NCBI GenBank assembly: GCA_023434265.1
Contig: JAEYTA010000016.1
Coordinates: 1-12,857 of the forward strand
Direction of reading: 5' to 3'
DNA from: Pseudomonadota bacterium
GTDB lineage: Bacteria; Pseudomonadota; Alphaproteobacteria; Caulobacterales; Caulobacteraceae
DNA length: 12,857 bases
Made by a program: the position numbers and the translations under genes. This document shows, in pieces, positions 7,316-12,857 of this stretch (its first letter is position 1; every line of letters begins with the position of its first letter). The notes below the pieces were generated by a model that had not been told where the DNA came from, made no database searches, and saw only the letters and a program-made list of their open reading frames with translations.

Positions 7316-7378
7316 AAGATGTGGCGCCGGCGCGGCCGCTTCCCCATCTGCAGCGCCGAGCCTCCGGGGAGCGACGGC

Positions 7379-9538
7379 ATGAACATCCAGACGCCTGACT
7401 CATCGACGGCCGTCGCCGCGATCGCCCGCTTCAGCGAGGTGCGGGCCGCCCTGCCTGCGTTGGCGGCGGGGCTGTCGGCGGAGGACATGGCCGCCCAGTC
7501 GATGCCCGACTGCAGCCCCGGCAAGTGGCACCTCGCCCACACCAGCTGGTTCTGGGAGGCGATGATCCTGTCGGCCGAGCCGGGCTACGAACCGGTCGAT
7601 CCCGACTGGGGCCGGCTGTTCAACAGCTACTACGAGGCGCTGGGCGAACGGGTGGCGCGGCCCGACCGCGGACTGATCACCCGGCCGGGCGTGGAGGCGG
7701 TGCTGGCGCACCGGCGCGAGATCGACCGGCGCATGGTCGCGTGGCTGGGCGAGGGGCGGGGCGACGCGCGGCTGCGCTATCTCGTGCAGCTGGGCCTGCA
7801 CCACGAGCAGCAGCACCAGGAACTGTTCCTGATGGACATGCTGCATCTGATGTCCCGCTCGCCGCTGGAGCCGGCGGCCTTCGCCGAAGAGCCCCGGCGC
7901 GCGCCGCGAGGGGAGGCGCGCGGCCCAGGCTGGACCGCGTTCGCGGGCGGGCTGGTCGAGATCGGCCACGCCGGCGGCGGCTTCGCCTTCGACAACGAGA
8001 GCCCGGCCCACCGGGTCTGGCTGGCGCCGTTCGAGATGGCCGGAGATCTGGTCGCCAACGCCGACTGGATCCGCTTCATCGAGGACGGCGGCTACGCGCG
8101 ACCGGAGCTGTGGCTGGCGGACGGCTGGGCGGCGGTGCAGGCCGAGGGCTGGACGGCCCCGCTCTACTGGCGGCGCGAGGCGGATGGGTGGAGCGCCATG
8201 ACGCTGGCGGGCCGGCGGCCGGTCGATCCCGAGGCGCCGGTGCGCCACGTCAGCTGGTACGAGGCCGACGCCTTCGCGCGCTGGGCGGGGGCCCGCCTGC
8301 CCACGGAGGCCGAGTGGGAGCACGCGGCTCGGTCGCGGCCCGAGGCCCTGGGCGGCGCCTTCGGCGAGGTCTGGCAGTGGACCGCCTCTCCCTACGCCCC
8401 CTATCCCGGCTTCCGCCCGACGGAGGGGACGGCCGCCGAGTACAACGGCAAGTTCATGGCCAACCAGCTGGTGCTGCGCGGCTCCAGCTTCGCCACGCCC
8501 GAGGGGCACGCGCGGGCCAGCTACCGCAACTTCTTCTACCCGCACCAGCGCTGGGCCTTCGCCGGGCTGCGGGTGGCGCGCGACGCAGCCTCGCCCGGGA
8601 CGAGGACCGCCCCGGAGGCTGGGAAAGCCTTCGCCGAGGCCCTGCTCGCGGGCTTGTCGCGCACGCCGAAGCAGGTGTCGCCCAAGTGGTTCTACGACGC
8701 CGAGGGCTCGCGGCTGTTCGAGGAGATCACCGTCCTGCCGGAATACTATCCGACGCGGCAGGAGGCGGCGCTGCTGCGCGAGGTCATCCCCGACTGGGTC
8801 TCGCGTTTCGGGCCCGGGGCGGTGCTGGTCGAGTTCGGATCGGGGGCCAGCGAGAAGACCCGCGTCGTGCTCGACGCCGCGCCCGATCTCGCGGCCTATG
8901 TGCCGATCGACATCAGCGCCGACGCGCTGGCGGCGGCGGCGCGGCGGATCGGCGAGGACTACCCGGAGCTGACGGTGAAGCCGATGGTCGGCGACTTCCT
9001 GGCGCTGGACGGGCTGCCGGCCGGCATCGGCGACGGGCGACACGTCGGCTTCTTCCCGGGCTCCACGATCGGCAATCTGGACCCGGAGGAGGCGGCGGCC
9101 TTCCTGCGGGCCGCGCGGACCCTGCTCGGCGAGGGCGCGCTGTTCATCCTGGGAGTCGACCTGGTCAAGGACCCGGCGACCCTGATCGCCGCCTACGACG
9201 ACGCGGCGGGGATCACGGCGGCGTTCAACCGCAACCTGCTGGTCCGGGCCAACCGGGATCTGGGGGCCGACTTCGACGTCGAGGCCTTCCGGCACCGGGC
9301 GGCCTGGAACCCCGAGGCGTCGCGGATGGAGATGCACCTGGAGGCCGATCGCGACATGGTCGTCCGTATCGACGGTCGTGCGATCGGCTTCGCGCGCGGC
9401 GAGACGATCCACACCGAGAATTCGCGCAAGTTCACGGCGAGGTCGACGGCCGAGCTGGCGGCGGCGGCCGGCTGGCGGATCGCCGACTTCCGGGAGGGGC
9501 CGGCGCCGTCGGTCGCGCTGGCGCTGCTCGAGGCCTGA
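7379..9538 (+). CDS. egtBD: EgtB-EgtD fusion: ergothioneine sulfoxide synthase plus histidine methyltransferase
   Basis: 719 residues from ATG 7379, preceded by GGGGAG (7366-7371); an ATG 60 bases upstream in frame lacks a ribosome site. Residues 1-401 are EgtB. The DinB-like domain has H54 (LAH) and H142/H146 (HEQQH), the expected iron triad. An FGE-sulfatase-like domain follows, ending YRNFFYPHQRWAFAGLRVARD. Y84-Y85 in FNSYYEALGER resemble the cysteine-using EgtB type. Residues about 415-719 are EgtD: PKWFYD, LPEYYPTR (453-460), SAM loop VEFGSGASEKTR (484-495), D511, FFPGSTIGN with N566, YDDAAGITAAFNRN (Y606) and HTENSRKF (E680). Known chemistry: EgtD makes hercynine from histidine; EgtB joins it to a thiol with O2. 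Both halves are full length, with a linker of about 15 residues. No in-frame start sits at the junction. A C-S lyase (EgtE) is not evident nearby. Confidence 0.93.
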   Translation: MNIQTPDSSTAVAAIARFSEVRAALPALAAGLSAEDMAAQSMPDCSPGKWHLAHTSWFWEAMILSAEPGYEPVDPDWGRLFNSYYEALGERVARPDRGLITRPGVEAVLAHRREIDRRMVAWLGEGRGDARLRYLVQLGLHHEQQHQELFLMDMLHLMSRSPLEPAAFAEEPRRAPRGEARGPGWTAFAGGLVEIGHAGGGFAFDNESPAHRVWLAPFEMAGDLVANADWIRFIEDGGYARPELWLADGWAAVQAEGWTAPLYWRREADGWSAMTLAGRRPVDPEAPVRHVSWYEADAFARWAGARLPTEAEWEHAARSRPEALGGAFGEVWQWTASPYAPYPGFRPTEGTAAEYNGKFMANQLVLRGSSFATPEGHARASYRNFFYPHQRWAFAGLRVARDAASPGTRTAPEAGKAFAEALLAGLSRTPKQVSPKWFYDAEGSRLFEEITVLPEYYPTRQEAALLREVIPDWVSRFGPGAVLVEFGSGASEKTRVVLDAAPDLAAYVPIDISADALAAAARRIGEDYPELTVKPMVGDFLALDGLPAGIGDGRHVGFFPGSTIGNLDPEEAAAFLRAARTLLGEGALFILGVDLVKDPATLIAAYDDAAGITAAFNRNLLVRANRDLGADFDVEAFRHRAAWNPEASRMEMHLEADRDMVVRIDGRAIGFARGETIHTENSRKFTARSTAELAAAAGWRIADFREGPAPSVALALLEA

Positions 9539-9556
9539 GCGCCCCCGGAATCGAAA

Positions 9557-9580
9557 GGGCGGCCCCCGATGGAGCCGCCC
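9557..9580 (-). terminator. Terminator between convergent egtBD and KGG gene
   Basis: GGGCGGC (9557-9563) pairs with GCCGCCC (9574-9580) around a 10-base loop. On the minus strand the stem is followed by TTTCGATT, so it best serves the KGG stress gene whose stop is at 9596. On the plus strand no T-tract follows, so bidirectional use for egtBD is possible but weaker. Confidence 0.55.
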
Positions 9581-9595
9581 CGTCATCCTCGAAGG

Positions 9596-9820
9596 CTATT
9601 CGCCGGCCGAGGCCCGCTCGCGGTTGCGCGAGCCGTGGGAGGCCTCTCCGCCCTTGCGGCCGGCCTGGGCGGCCAGGCTGCGGTCCTGGGAGAAGCTGCG
9701 CTTCTCGCTCGGGACGCTGGCGCCGCCCTTCCGGGCGATCTCGCGTTGGCGTTCCGGGTCCATCGAGGCGAAGCCCCGCTTCGAGACGCCGGAGGCTCGC
9801 GTGGGCTGACTCTGAGCCAT
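9596..9820 (-). CDS. KGG-repeat stress-induced protein (YciG/Con-10-like)
   Basis: 74 residues; ATG at 9818-9820 follows AAAGGAA (9827-9833). Two copies of the KGG motif are visible: GFASMDPERQREIARKGGAS (16-35, K31-G32-G33) and SQDRSLAAQAGRKGGEAS (44-61, K56-G57-G58). It is rich in Arg, Ser, Ala and Gly with no hydrophobic core, so likely disordered and cytoplasmic. The family is called stress-induced from expression in enterobacteria and conidiation in fungi; its molecular role is not established. A good EcfG-like promoter sits upstream, fitting general-stress control. It converges on egtBD. Confidence 0.88.
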   Translation of the reverse strand: MAQSQPTRASGVSKRGFASMDPERQREIARKGGASVPSEKRSFSQDRSLAAQAGRKGGEASHGSRNRERASAGE

Positions 9821-9860
9821 CGGGGGTTCCTTTCGTGGCGCTTGTGGCGGTCGGGGAGTG

Positions 9861-9885
9861 AACCCTCTGGCTTCCGTCCGGTTCC
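9861..9885 (-). promoter_or_regulatory. EcfG/SigT-like promoter for the KGG stress gene
   Basis: On the minus strand GGAAC (9885-9881), a 16-base spacer (9880-9865) and GGTT (9864-9861) match the alphaproteobacterial general-stress consensus GGAAC-N16/17-CGTT with one mismatch. Transcription would begin around 9854, about 33 bases before the ATG. A 12-base palindrome CCGGCGCGCCGG (9884-9895) abuts the -35 element. Confidence 0.65.
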
Positions 9886-9938
9886 GGCGCGCCGGTCACA
9901 CAAATGCGAACGAATCACAGGGTTTGGACGCGGAACGG

Positions 9939-10169
9939 TCAGGCGGCCGCATGGAACTCGGGCGGCATGCCGCCGGGGTCGATGTCGGGACCGGGCGTGC
10001 CGGGAGCGGGGATGTCAGGCCCGGGCGTGTCGGGCGGGGTGACGTCGGGCGGCAGGTCCGGCGTGCGGTCCGGGGGCGGCACCGGGTCGATGTCGGGACC
10101 CGGCGTGTCGGGCTGGGGGATCTCGGGCTGGGGGATCTCGGGCTGGCCGAGGGACGGATACGGGCTCAT
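9939..10169 (-). CDS. Tiny acidic proline-rich repeat protein, function unknown
   Basis: 76 residues; ATG at 10167-10169 follows a perfect AGGAGGT (10181-10175) with 5-base spacing, the best ribosome site in the window, which argues that this low-complexity frame is real. Proline makes up 27 of 76 residues, with 13 Asp/Glu and a single Arg, no Lys and no Cys. TPGPDI occurs at 22-27, 48-53 and 58-63, and PEIPQ is repeated at 10-14 and 15-19. No signal peptide or membrane segment is seen, so the protein should be soluble, disordered and strongly negative. Lying between two stress-type genes, it may belong to the same regulon. I do not recognise a function. Confidence 0.75.
   Translation of the reverse strand: MSPYPSLGQPEIPQPEIPQPDTPGPDIDPVPPPDRTPDLPPDVTPPDTPGPDIPAPGTPGPDIDPGGMPPEFHAAA
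9976..10112. repeat. 29-bp direct repeats inside the proline-rich gene
   Basis: Positions 9976-10004 and 10084-10112 match at 27 of 29 bases and encode TPGPDIDP-type units on the minus strand. They explain the periodic look of this GC-rich stretch. Confidence 0.8.
10111..10146. repeat. 15-bp tandem repeat inside the proline-rich gene
   Basis: A unit beginning GGCTGGGGGATCTCG is perfect at 10111-10125 and 10126-10140, with a partial third copy (GGCTGG) at 10141-10146. It encodes the doubled PEIPQ on the minus strand. Perfect identity suggests slippage-prone, recent duplication. Confidence 0.85.
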
Positions 10170-10191
10170 GGCGCACCTCCTATGCTGGACC

Positions 10192-10216
10192 AACACGCGC
10201 GCCGCGCCGCCGTTGC
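10192..10216 (-). promoter_or_regulatory. Weak EcfG-like promoter candidate for the proline-rich gene
   Basis: On the minus strand GCAAC (10216-10212), a 16-base spacer and TGTT (10195-10192) resemble GGAAC-N16/17-CGTT with two mismatches. The predicted start, near 10185, would leave only about 15 bases of leader, just enough to include the AGGAGGT site. This rests on spacing and context as much as on sequence. Confidence 0.3.
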
Positions 10217-10235
10217 ATGACGGTTGCGCAAGGCC

Positions 10236-10261
10236 GGAACCGGGGCCCGGCCCCGACGGTT
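10236..10261 (+). promoter_or_regulatory. EcfG/SigT-like promoter for the DUF883/YqjD-like gene
   Basis: GGAAC (10236-10240), a 17-base spacer and GGTT (10258-10261) match the general-stress consensus with one mismatch, the same GGTT variant as the KGG gene promoter. Transcription would start near 10268, about 34 bases before ATG 10302. The spacer holds a GGGGCCCGGCCCC self-complementary stretch. Confidence 0.55.
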
Positions 10262-10301
10262 GAACGAGCCGACCCCCACACCTGCCAAGGACGCCCCTTC
10301 C

Positions 10302-10592
10302 ATGAGCGACACGCCGCCCGTTCCGAACTCTGCGGAAGACATCGAGGAGGACGTCGATTTCGAGTCGGCTCGACTGGAGCGGGAGGCAGACGCCATCCTG
10401 AGGCACGACGAGATGCGCTCGCTCGGCGTGCGGCCGCTGCGCCAGGCGCTACGCGAGGACGCGGGCCTCGTCGGCGACTGGGGCCGCGAACGGGCCCGCC
10501 GCCTGCGCGGGGCGGTCGAGCACGAGCCGGTGCGGGCCTCGATCTATGCGCTGGGCCTTGGCGTCATCATCGGCCTGTTGATGGCGCGCTAG
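10302..10592 (+). CDS. DUF883/ElaB-YqjD-like small tail-anchored protein
   Basis: 96 residues; ATG 10302 with AAGGA at 10287-10291. An acidic N-terminus (about 12-30) and a charged amphipathic middle (Arg/Glu-rich, 31-78) lead to one C-terminal membrane helix, ASIYALGLGVIIGLLMAR (79-96), ending in Arg. This layout, with the EHEP ahead of a Gly-spaced helix, is that of the DUF883/ElaB-YqjD group; E. coli YqjD and ElaB are inner-membrane ribosome-associated proteins of stationary phase. Assignment rests on architecture and the tail, not a full family match. An EcfG-like promoter lies upstream. Its stop overlaps that of the convergent hydrolase gene. Confidence 0.7.
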   Translation: MSDTPPVPNSAEDIEEDVDFESARLEREADAILRHDEMRSLGVRPLRQALREDAGLVGDWGRERARRLRGAVEHEPVRASIYALGLGVIIGLLMAR

Positions 10593-11290
10593 GACGGGCC
10601 GCTGGCGGGGCGCGCGATCGGCTCCCGCTTCATCGCCGCGTCGGAGACGAAGGGGTTGCTCCGCCGCTCGGCCCCGAAGGTCGAGCTCGGCCCATGGCCG
10701 GGGACGAAGGTCACGTCGTCGCCCAGCGGCCACAGCTTCGTGACGATGGCGTTCAGCAGGCTGGCGTGGTCGCTCTTCGGAAAGTCGGTGCGGCCGATGG
10801 AGCCCTGGAACAGCACGTCGCCGACCTGGGCGAAGCGGGCCGCGCGGTTGAAGAAGACGACATGGCCGGGGGTGTGGCCGGGGCAGTGCCAGACCTCCCA
10901 CTCGGTGTCGCCGAGCGTCAGCCGGTCGCCGTCGGCCAGCCAGCGGGTGGGGGTGAAGGACCGCGCTTCCGGCAGGCCGTACATCAGGCCCTGGGCCGGG
11001 ATGCCGTCGATCCAGAACTGGTCGTCGGGGTGCGGGCCGACGATGTCGAGGCCGGTCTTCTCCTGCATCTCGGCGGCCCCGCCCGCGTGGTCGAGGTGGC
11101 CGTGGGTGATCCAGATGGCGTCCAGCGTCAGCCCCTGCTTCGCCACCGCCGCCAGCAGGGCGTCGACCGAGGCGCCGGGATCGATGATCGCGGCCTTCAG
11201 GGTCTTGCGGCACCAGACGAGGGTGCAGTTCTGCTGCAGCGGCGTGACCGGAAACACGGCGACGCCGATGGGGGGAGGGGGCTGGTCCAT
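10589..11290 (-). CDS. Metallo-beta-lactamase-fold hydrolase, glyoxalase II-like (YcbL type)
   Basis: 233 residues from ATG 11288-11290. A GTG ten codons upstream (11318-11320) is in frame, but the family N-terminus (FPVTPLQQNCTLVWC) favours the ATG; neither start has a strong ribosome site. Metal ligands are all visible: H63, H65, D67, H68 in THGHLDH; H139 in CPGHTPGH; bridging D158 in VGDVLFQGSIGRTD; H199 in PGHG. This fits a binuclear zinc/iron hydrolase of the glyoxalase II/YcbL group, likely acting on a thioester, though the substrate is not fixed by sequence and no typical C-terminal glyoxalase II helical domain is present. It is divergent from trigger factor and converges on the DUF883-like gene, sharing stop bases. 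Confidence 0.88.
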   Translation of the reverse strand: MDQPPPPIGVAVFPVTPLQQNCTLVWCRKTLKAAIIDPGASVDALLAAVAKQGLTLDAIWITHGHLDHAGGAAEMQEKTGLDIVGPHPDDQFWIDGIPAQGLMYGLPEARSFTPTRWLADGDRLTLGDTEWEVWHCPGHTPGHVVFFNRAARFAQVGDVLFQGSIGRTDFPKSDHASLLNAIVTKLWPLGDDVTFVPGHGPSSTFGAERRSNPFVSDAAMKREPIARPASGPS

Positions 11291-11340
11291 CCGCGCTGGA
11301 TAGCCGAGGCGGCCGCGCACCGAAACCGCCGCGGCTCACG

Positions 11341-11369
11341 TTGACCTTTGGGGCCGTGATCGACATAAG
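11341..11369 (+). promoter_or_regulatory. Sigma70-like promoter for trigger factor
   Basis: TTGACC (11341-11346), a 17-base spacer and CATAAG (11364-11369) form a good housekeeping-type promoter. Transcription would start near 11376, giving a leader of about 100 bases before ATG 11475. Confidence 0.5.
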
Positions 11370-11442
11370 GGCGGGCTTCAAAGGCGCCGCCTCGCAAGGG
11401 CGGCCCTTGTTGCTTTCCCACACCGCGCAGCGCCCGCCCTTA
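11366..11442. repeat. Perfect 11-bp inverted repeat upstream of tig
   Basis: TAAGGGCGGGC (11366-11376) is the exact reverse complement of GCCCGCCCTTA (11432-11442). Between the arms CAAGGG (11395-11400) and CCCTTG (11404-11409) form a 6-bp hairpin with a CGG loop. GGCGCCGCC also appears twice in direct orientation (11383-11391 and 11444-11452). The left arm overlaps the proposed -10 box. Confidence 0.75.
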
Positions 11443-11474
11443 CGGCGCCGCCCCAGAGCGTCAGAATCCCGACC

Positions 11475-12818
11475 ATGCAAGTCGTCGAAAAGTCCTCCGA
11501 AGGCCTGAGCCGCGTGATCGCGGTGACCATTCCCGCCGCCGAGCTGAACGAGAAGCTGGACGCCCGCCTGAAGGAAGTGGCGCCGCAGATGAAGCTGAAG
11601 GGCTTCCGTCCGGGCAAGGTGCCGCTGGCCCACGTGAAGAAGACCTTCGGCCGCGACCTGATGGGCGAGATCGTCAACACCGCCCTGAACGAGACCAGCC
11701 AGAAGGCGCTGGACGAGGCCAAGGTGCGTCCGGCCGCCCCGGCCGAGATGAAGCTGACCTCGGACATGGACAAGGTCCTGACCGGCGGCGAGGACCTCGC
11801 CTACGAGATGGAGCTCGAGGTCATGCCGGACTTCACCCCGGTGGATCCGAAGACGCTGAAGCTGAACCGCCCGACCTACGAGGCCTCGGACGCCGACCTC
11901 GACGAGGCGCTGACCGAGCTGGCCGGCCAGGCCAAGACCTACGAGGACAAGAAGGGCAAGACGGTCAAGGCCGCCGAGGGCGACCAGCTGACCATCGACT
12001 TCGTCGGCAAGATCGACGGCGAGGCGTTCGAAGGCGGCTCGGCCGAGGACGCCGACCTGGTGATCGGCTCCAACCGCTTCATCCCGGGCTTCGAAGAGCA
12101 GCTGAAGGGCGTCAAGGTCGGCGACGAAAAGACCATCGAGGTGACCTTCCCCGAGGACTACCAGGCCAAGCACCTGGCCGGTAAGGCCGCCACCTTCGAC
12201 GTCACCGTCAAGGCCATCAAGGCCGAGGCCCCGGCCACGATCGACGACGACTTCGCCAAGCGCATCGGCATCGAGTCGCTGGACAAGCTGAAGGAGCTGC
12301 TGCGCTCGAACCTGAACCAGCAGTACGCCGGCGCCGCCCGCTTCAAGCTGAAGCGCGCCCTGCTGGACGAGCTGGACAAGGCCCACGACTTCCCGCTGCC
12401 GCCGAAGATGGTCGAGGCCGAGTTCGACGGCATCTGGCAGCAGGTGCAGGCCGACAAGGAAGCCGGCCGTCTGCCGCCGGAAGACGCCAAGAAGTCCGAG
12501 AAGAAGCTCAAGGAAGAGTACCGCAAGATCGCCGAGCGCCGCGTGCGCCTGGGCCTGGTGCTGGCCGAGATCGGCCGCGCCAACAACGTCACGGTTTCCG
12601 ACCAGGAGCTGAACAACGCCCTGATGGCCGAGGCCCGCCGTTATCCGGGCCAGGAGCGCCAGGTGCTGGACTTCTACCGCCAGAACCCGAACGCCGCCGC
12701 CCAGATGCGCGCGCCGATCTACGAGGAAACGGTCTGCGACCTGATCTTCGACACCGCCGAGGTGACCGACGCGCCGATCACCAAGGAAGAGCTGCTCAAG
12801 GACGAAGACGAGGACTGA
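11475..12818 (+). CDS. tig: Trigger factor, ribosome-associated chaperone and prolyl isomerase
   Basis: 447 residues, normal for trigger factor. The N-terminal ribosome-binding domain carries the signature GFRPGKVP (43-50). An FKBP-type isomerase domain spans about 165-250 (GDQLTIDFVGKIDGEAFEGG, then IGSNRFIPGFEEQL and GDEKTIEVTFPEDY). The long helical C-terminal chaperone arms (about 253-430) end in an acidic tail EELLKDEDED. It docks at the ribosome exit tunnel and shields nascent chains. ATG 11475 lacks a strong ribosome site (nearest purines are in CAGAGCG), which is unusual for a highly expressed gene. Codons are strongly biased (AAG, CTG, GAG), consistent with high expression. In related bacteria clpP and clpX often follow; the window ends 39 bases after the stop. 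Confidence 0.97.
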   Translation: MQVVEKSSEGLSRVIAVTIPAAELNEKLDARLKEVAPQMKLKGFRPGKVPLAHVKKTFGRDLMGEIVNTALNETSQKALDEAKVRPAAPAEMKLTSDMDKVLTGGEDLAYEMELEVMPDFTPVDPKTLKLNRPTYEASDADLDEALTELAGQAKTYEDKKGKTVKAAEGDQLTIDFVGKIDGEAFEGGSAEDADLVIGSNRFIPGFEEQLKGVKVGDEKTIEVTFPEDYQAKHLAGKAATFDVTVKAIKAEAPATIDDDFAKRIGIESLDKLKELLRSNLNQQYAGAARFKLKRALLDELDKAHDFPLPPKMVEAEFDGIWQQVQADKEAGRLPPEDAKKSEKKLKEEYRKIAERRVRLGLVLAEIGRANNVTVSDQELNNALMAEARRYPGQERQVLDFYRQNPNAAAQMRAPIYEETVCDLIFDTAEVTDAPITKEELLKDEDED

Positions 12819-12857
12819 TCGCCCCGTCGGGGACTATAGGGAGGCCGTCACCCCCGG

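Noticed and set aside
7319..7378. Upstream in-frame ATG 7319 as start of egtBD
   Set aside because: It adds 20 Arg/Pro-rich residues unlike EgtB N-termini, has no ribosome site and lies beside a hairpin. ATG 7379 has GGGGAG at good spacing.
7400..9586. Minus-strand open frame of 728 codons opposite egtBD
   Set aside because: Its composition is typical of a shadow frame, and the plus strand encodes conserved catalytic motifs throughout.
9932..9936. GGAAC on the plus strand as another EcfG element
   Set aside because: No CGTT or GGTT occurs 16-17 bases downstream, and it points into the end of a minus-strand gene.
10170..10406. Upstream extension of the proline-rich frame to 155 codons
   Set aside because: It would run across the divergent promoter region and into the DUF883-like gene. 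ATG 10169 has a perfect AGGAGGT site.
12822..12832. CCCC-GTC-GGGG hairpin after trigger factor
   Set aside because: The stem is only 4 bp and no T-tract follows; it is too weak to call a terminator, and the window ends 25 bases later.

Overview
The window reads as a chromosomal segment of a high-GC alphaproteobacterium, most likely one of the Caulobacterales (Brevundimonas, Phenylobacterium or Caulobacter-like). This rests on codon usage strongly biased to G/C in third positions, a J-domain protein with the alphaproteobacterial Cys/His N-terminus divergent from a BolA gene, general-stress (EcfG/SigT-type) promoter-like motifs, and an RcnB-family periplasmic protein. The genus is inferred. There is no IS element, phage gene, tRNA, rRNA or CRISPR array. 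Gene density is high and no gene-free stretch exceeds 200 bases.

Layout. Positions 1-596 (minus) hold a 3'-truncated J-domain co-chaperone gene, divergent from a BolA-family gene (642-944, plus). A membrane hybrid histidine kinase follows (1033-2853). A short leader with an EcfG-like promoter and competing hairpins leads to a secreted Arg/Asp/Glu-repeat RcnB-family protein (2984-3466), which ends in a textbook intrinsic terminator. Next come an ATP-dependent DNA ligase (3555-5246), an MscS channel (5306-6241) and a tightly coupled PLP-dependent threonine aldolase (6245-7264).

The most striking gene is 7379-9538. It is one uninterrupted reading frame joining EgtB (iron-dependent sulfoxide synthase) to EgtD (histidine methyltransferase), the two core enzymes of ergothioneine synthesis. 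The order is opposite to that of fungal Egt1.

Positions 9596-10592 form a small stress island: a KGG-repeat stress protein (minus), a tiny acidic proline-rich protein (minus) and a DUF883/YqjD-like tail-anchored protein (plus). Each has an EcfG-like promoter candidate of varying quality. The last gene shares its stop tetranucleotide CTAG with a convergent metallo-beta-lactamase-fold hydrolase (10589-11290, minus). Trigger factor (11475-12818) follows a sigma70-like promoter whose -10 box lies inside one arm of a perfect 11-bp inverted repeat.

Together the genes suggest a housekeeping neighbourhood leaning to protein folding (J protein, trigger factor), redox, iron-sulfur or thiol protection (BolA, ergothioneine, glyoxalase II-like hydrolase), DNA repair and general stress. 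The strongest candidate novelty is the EgtB-EgtD fusion. The stress island and the leader structures are second.
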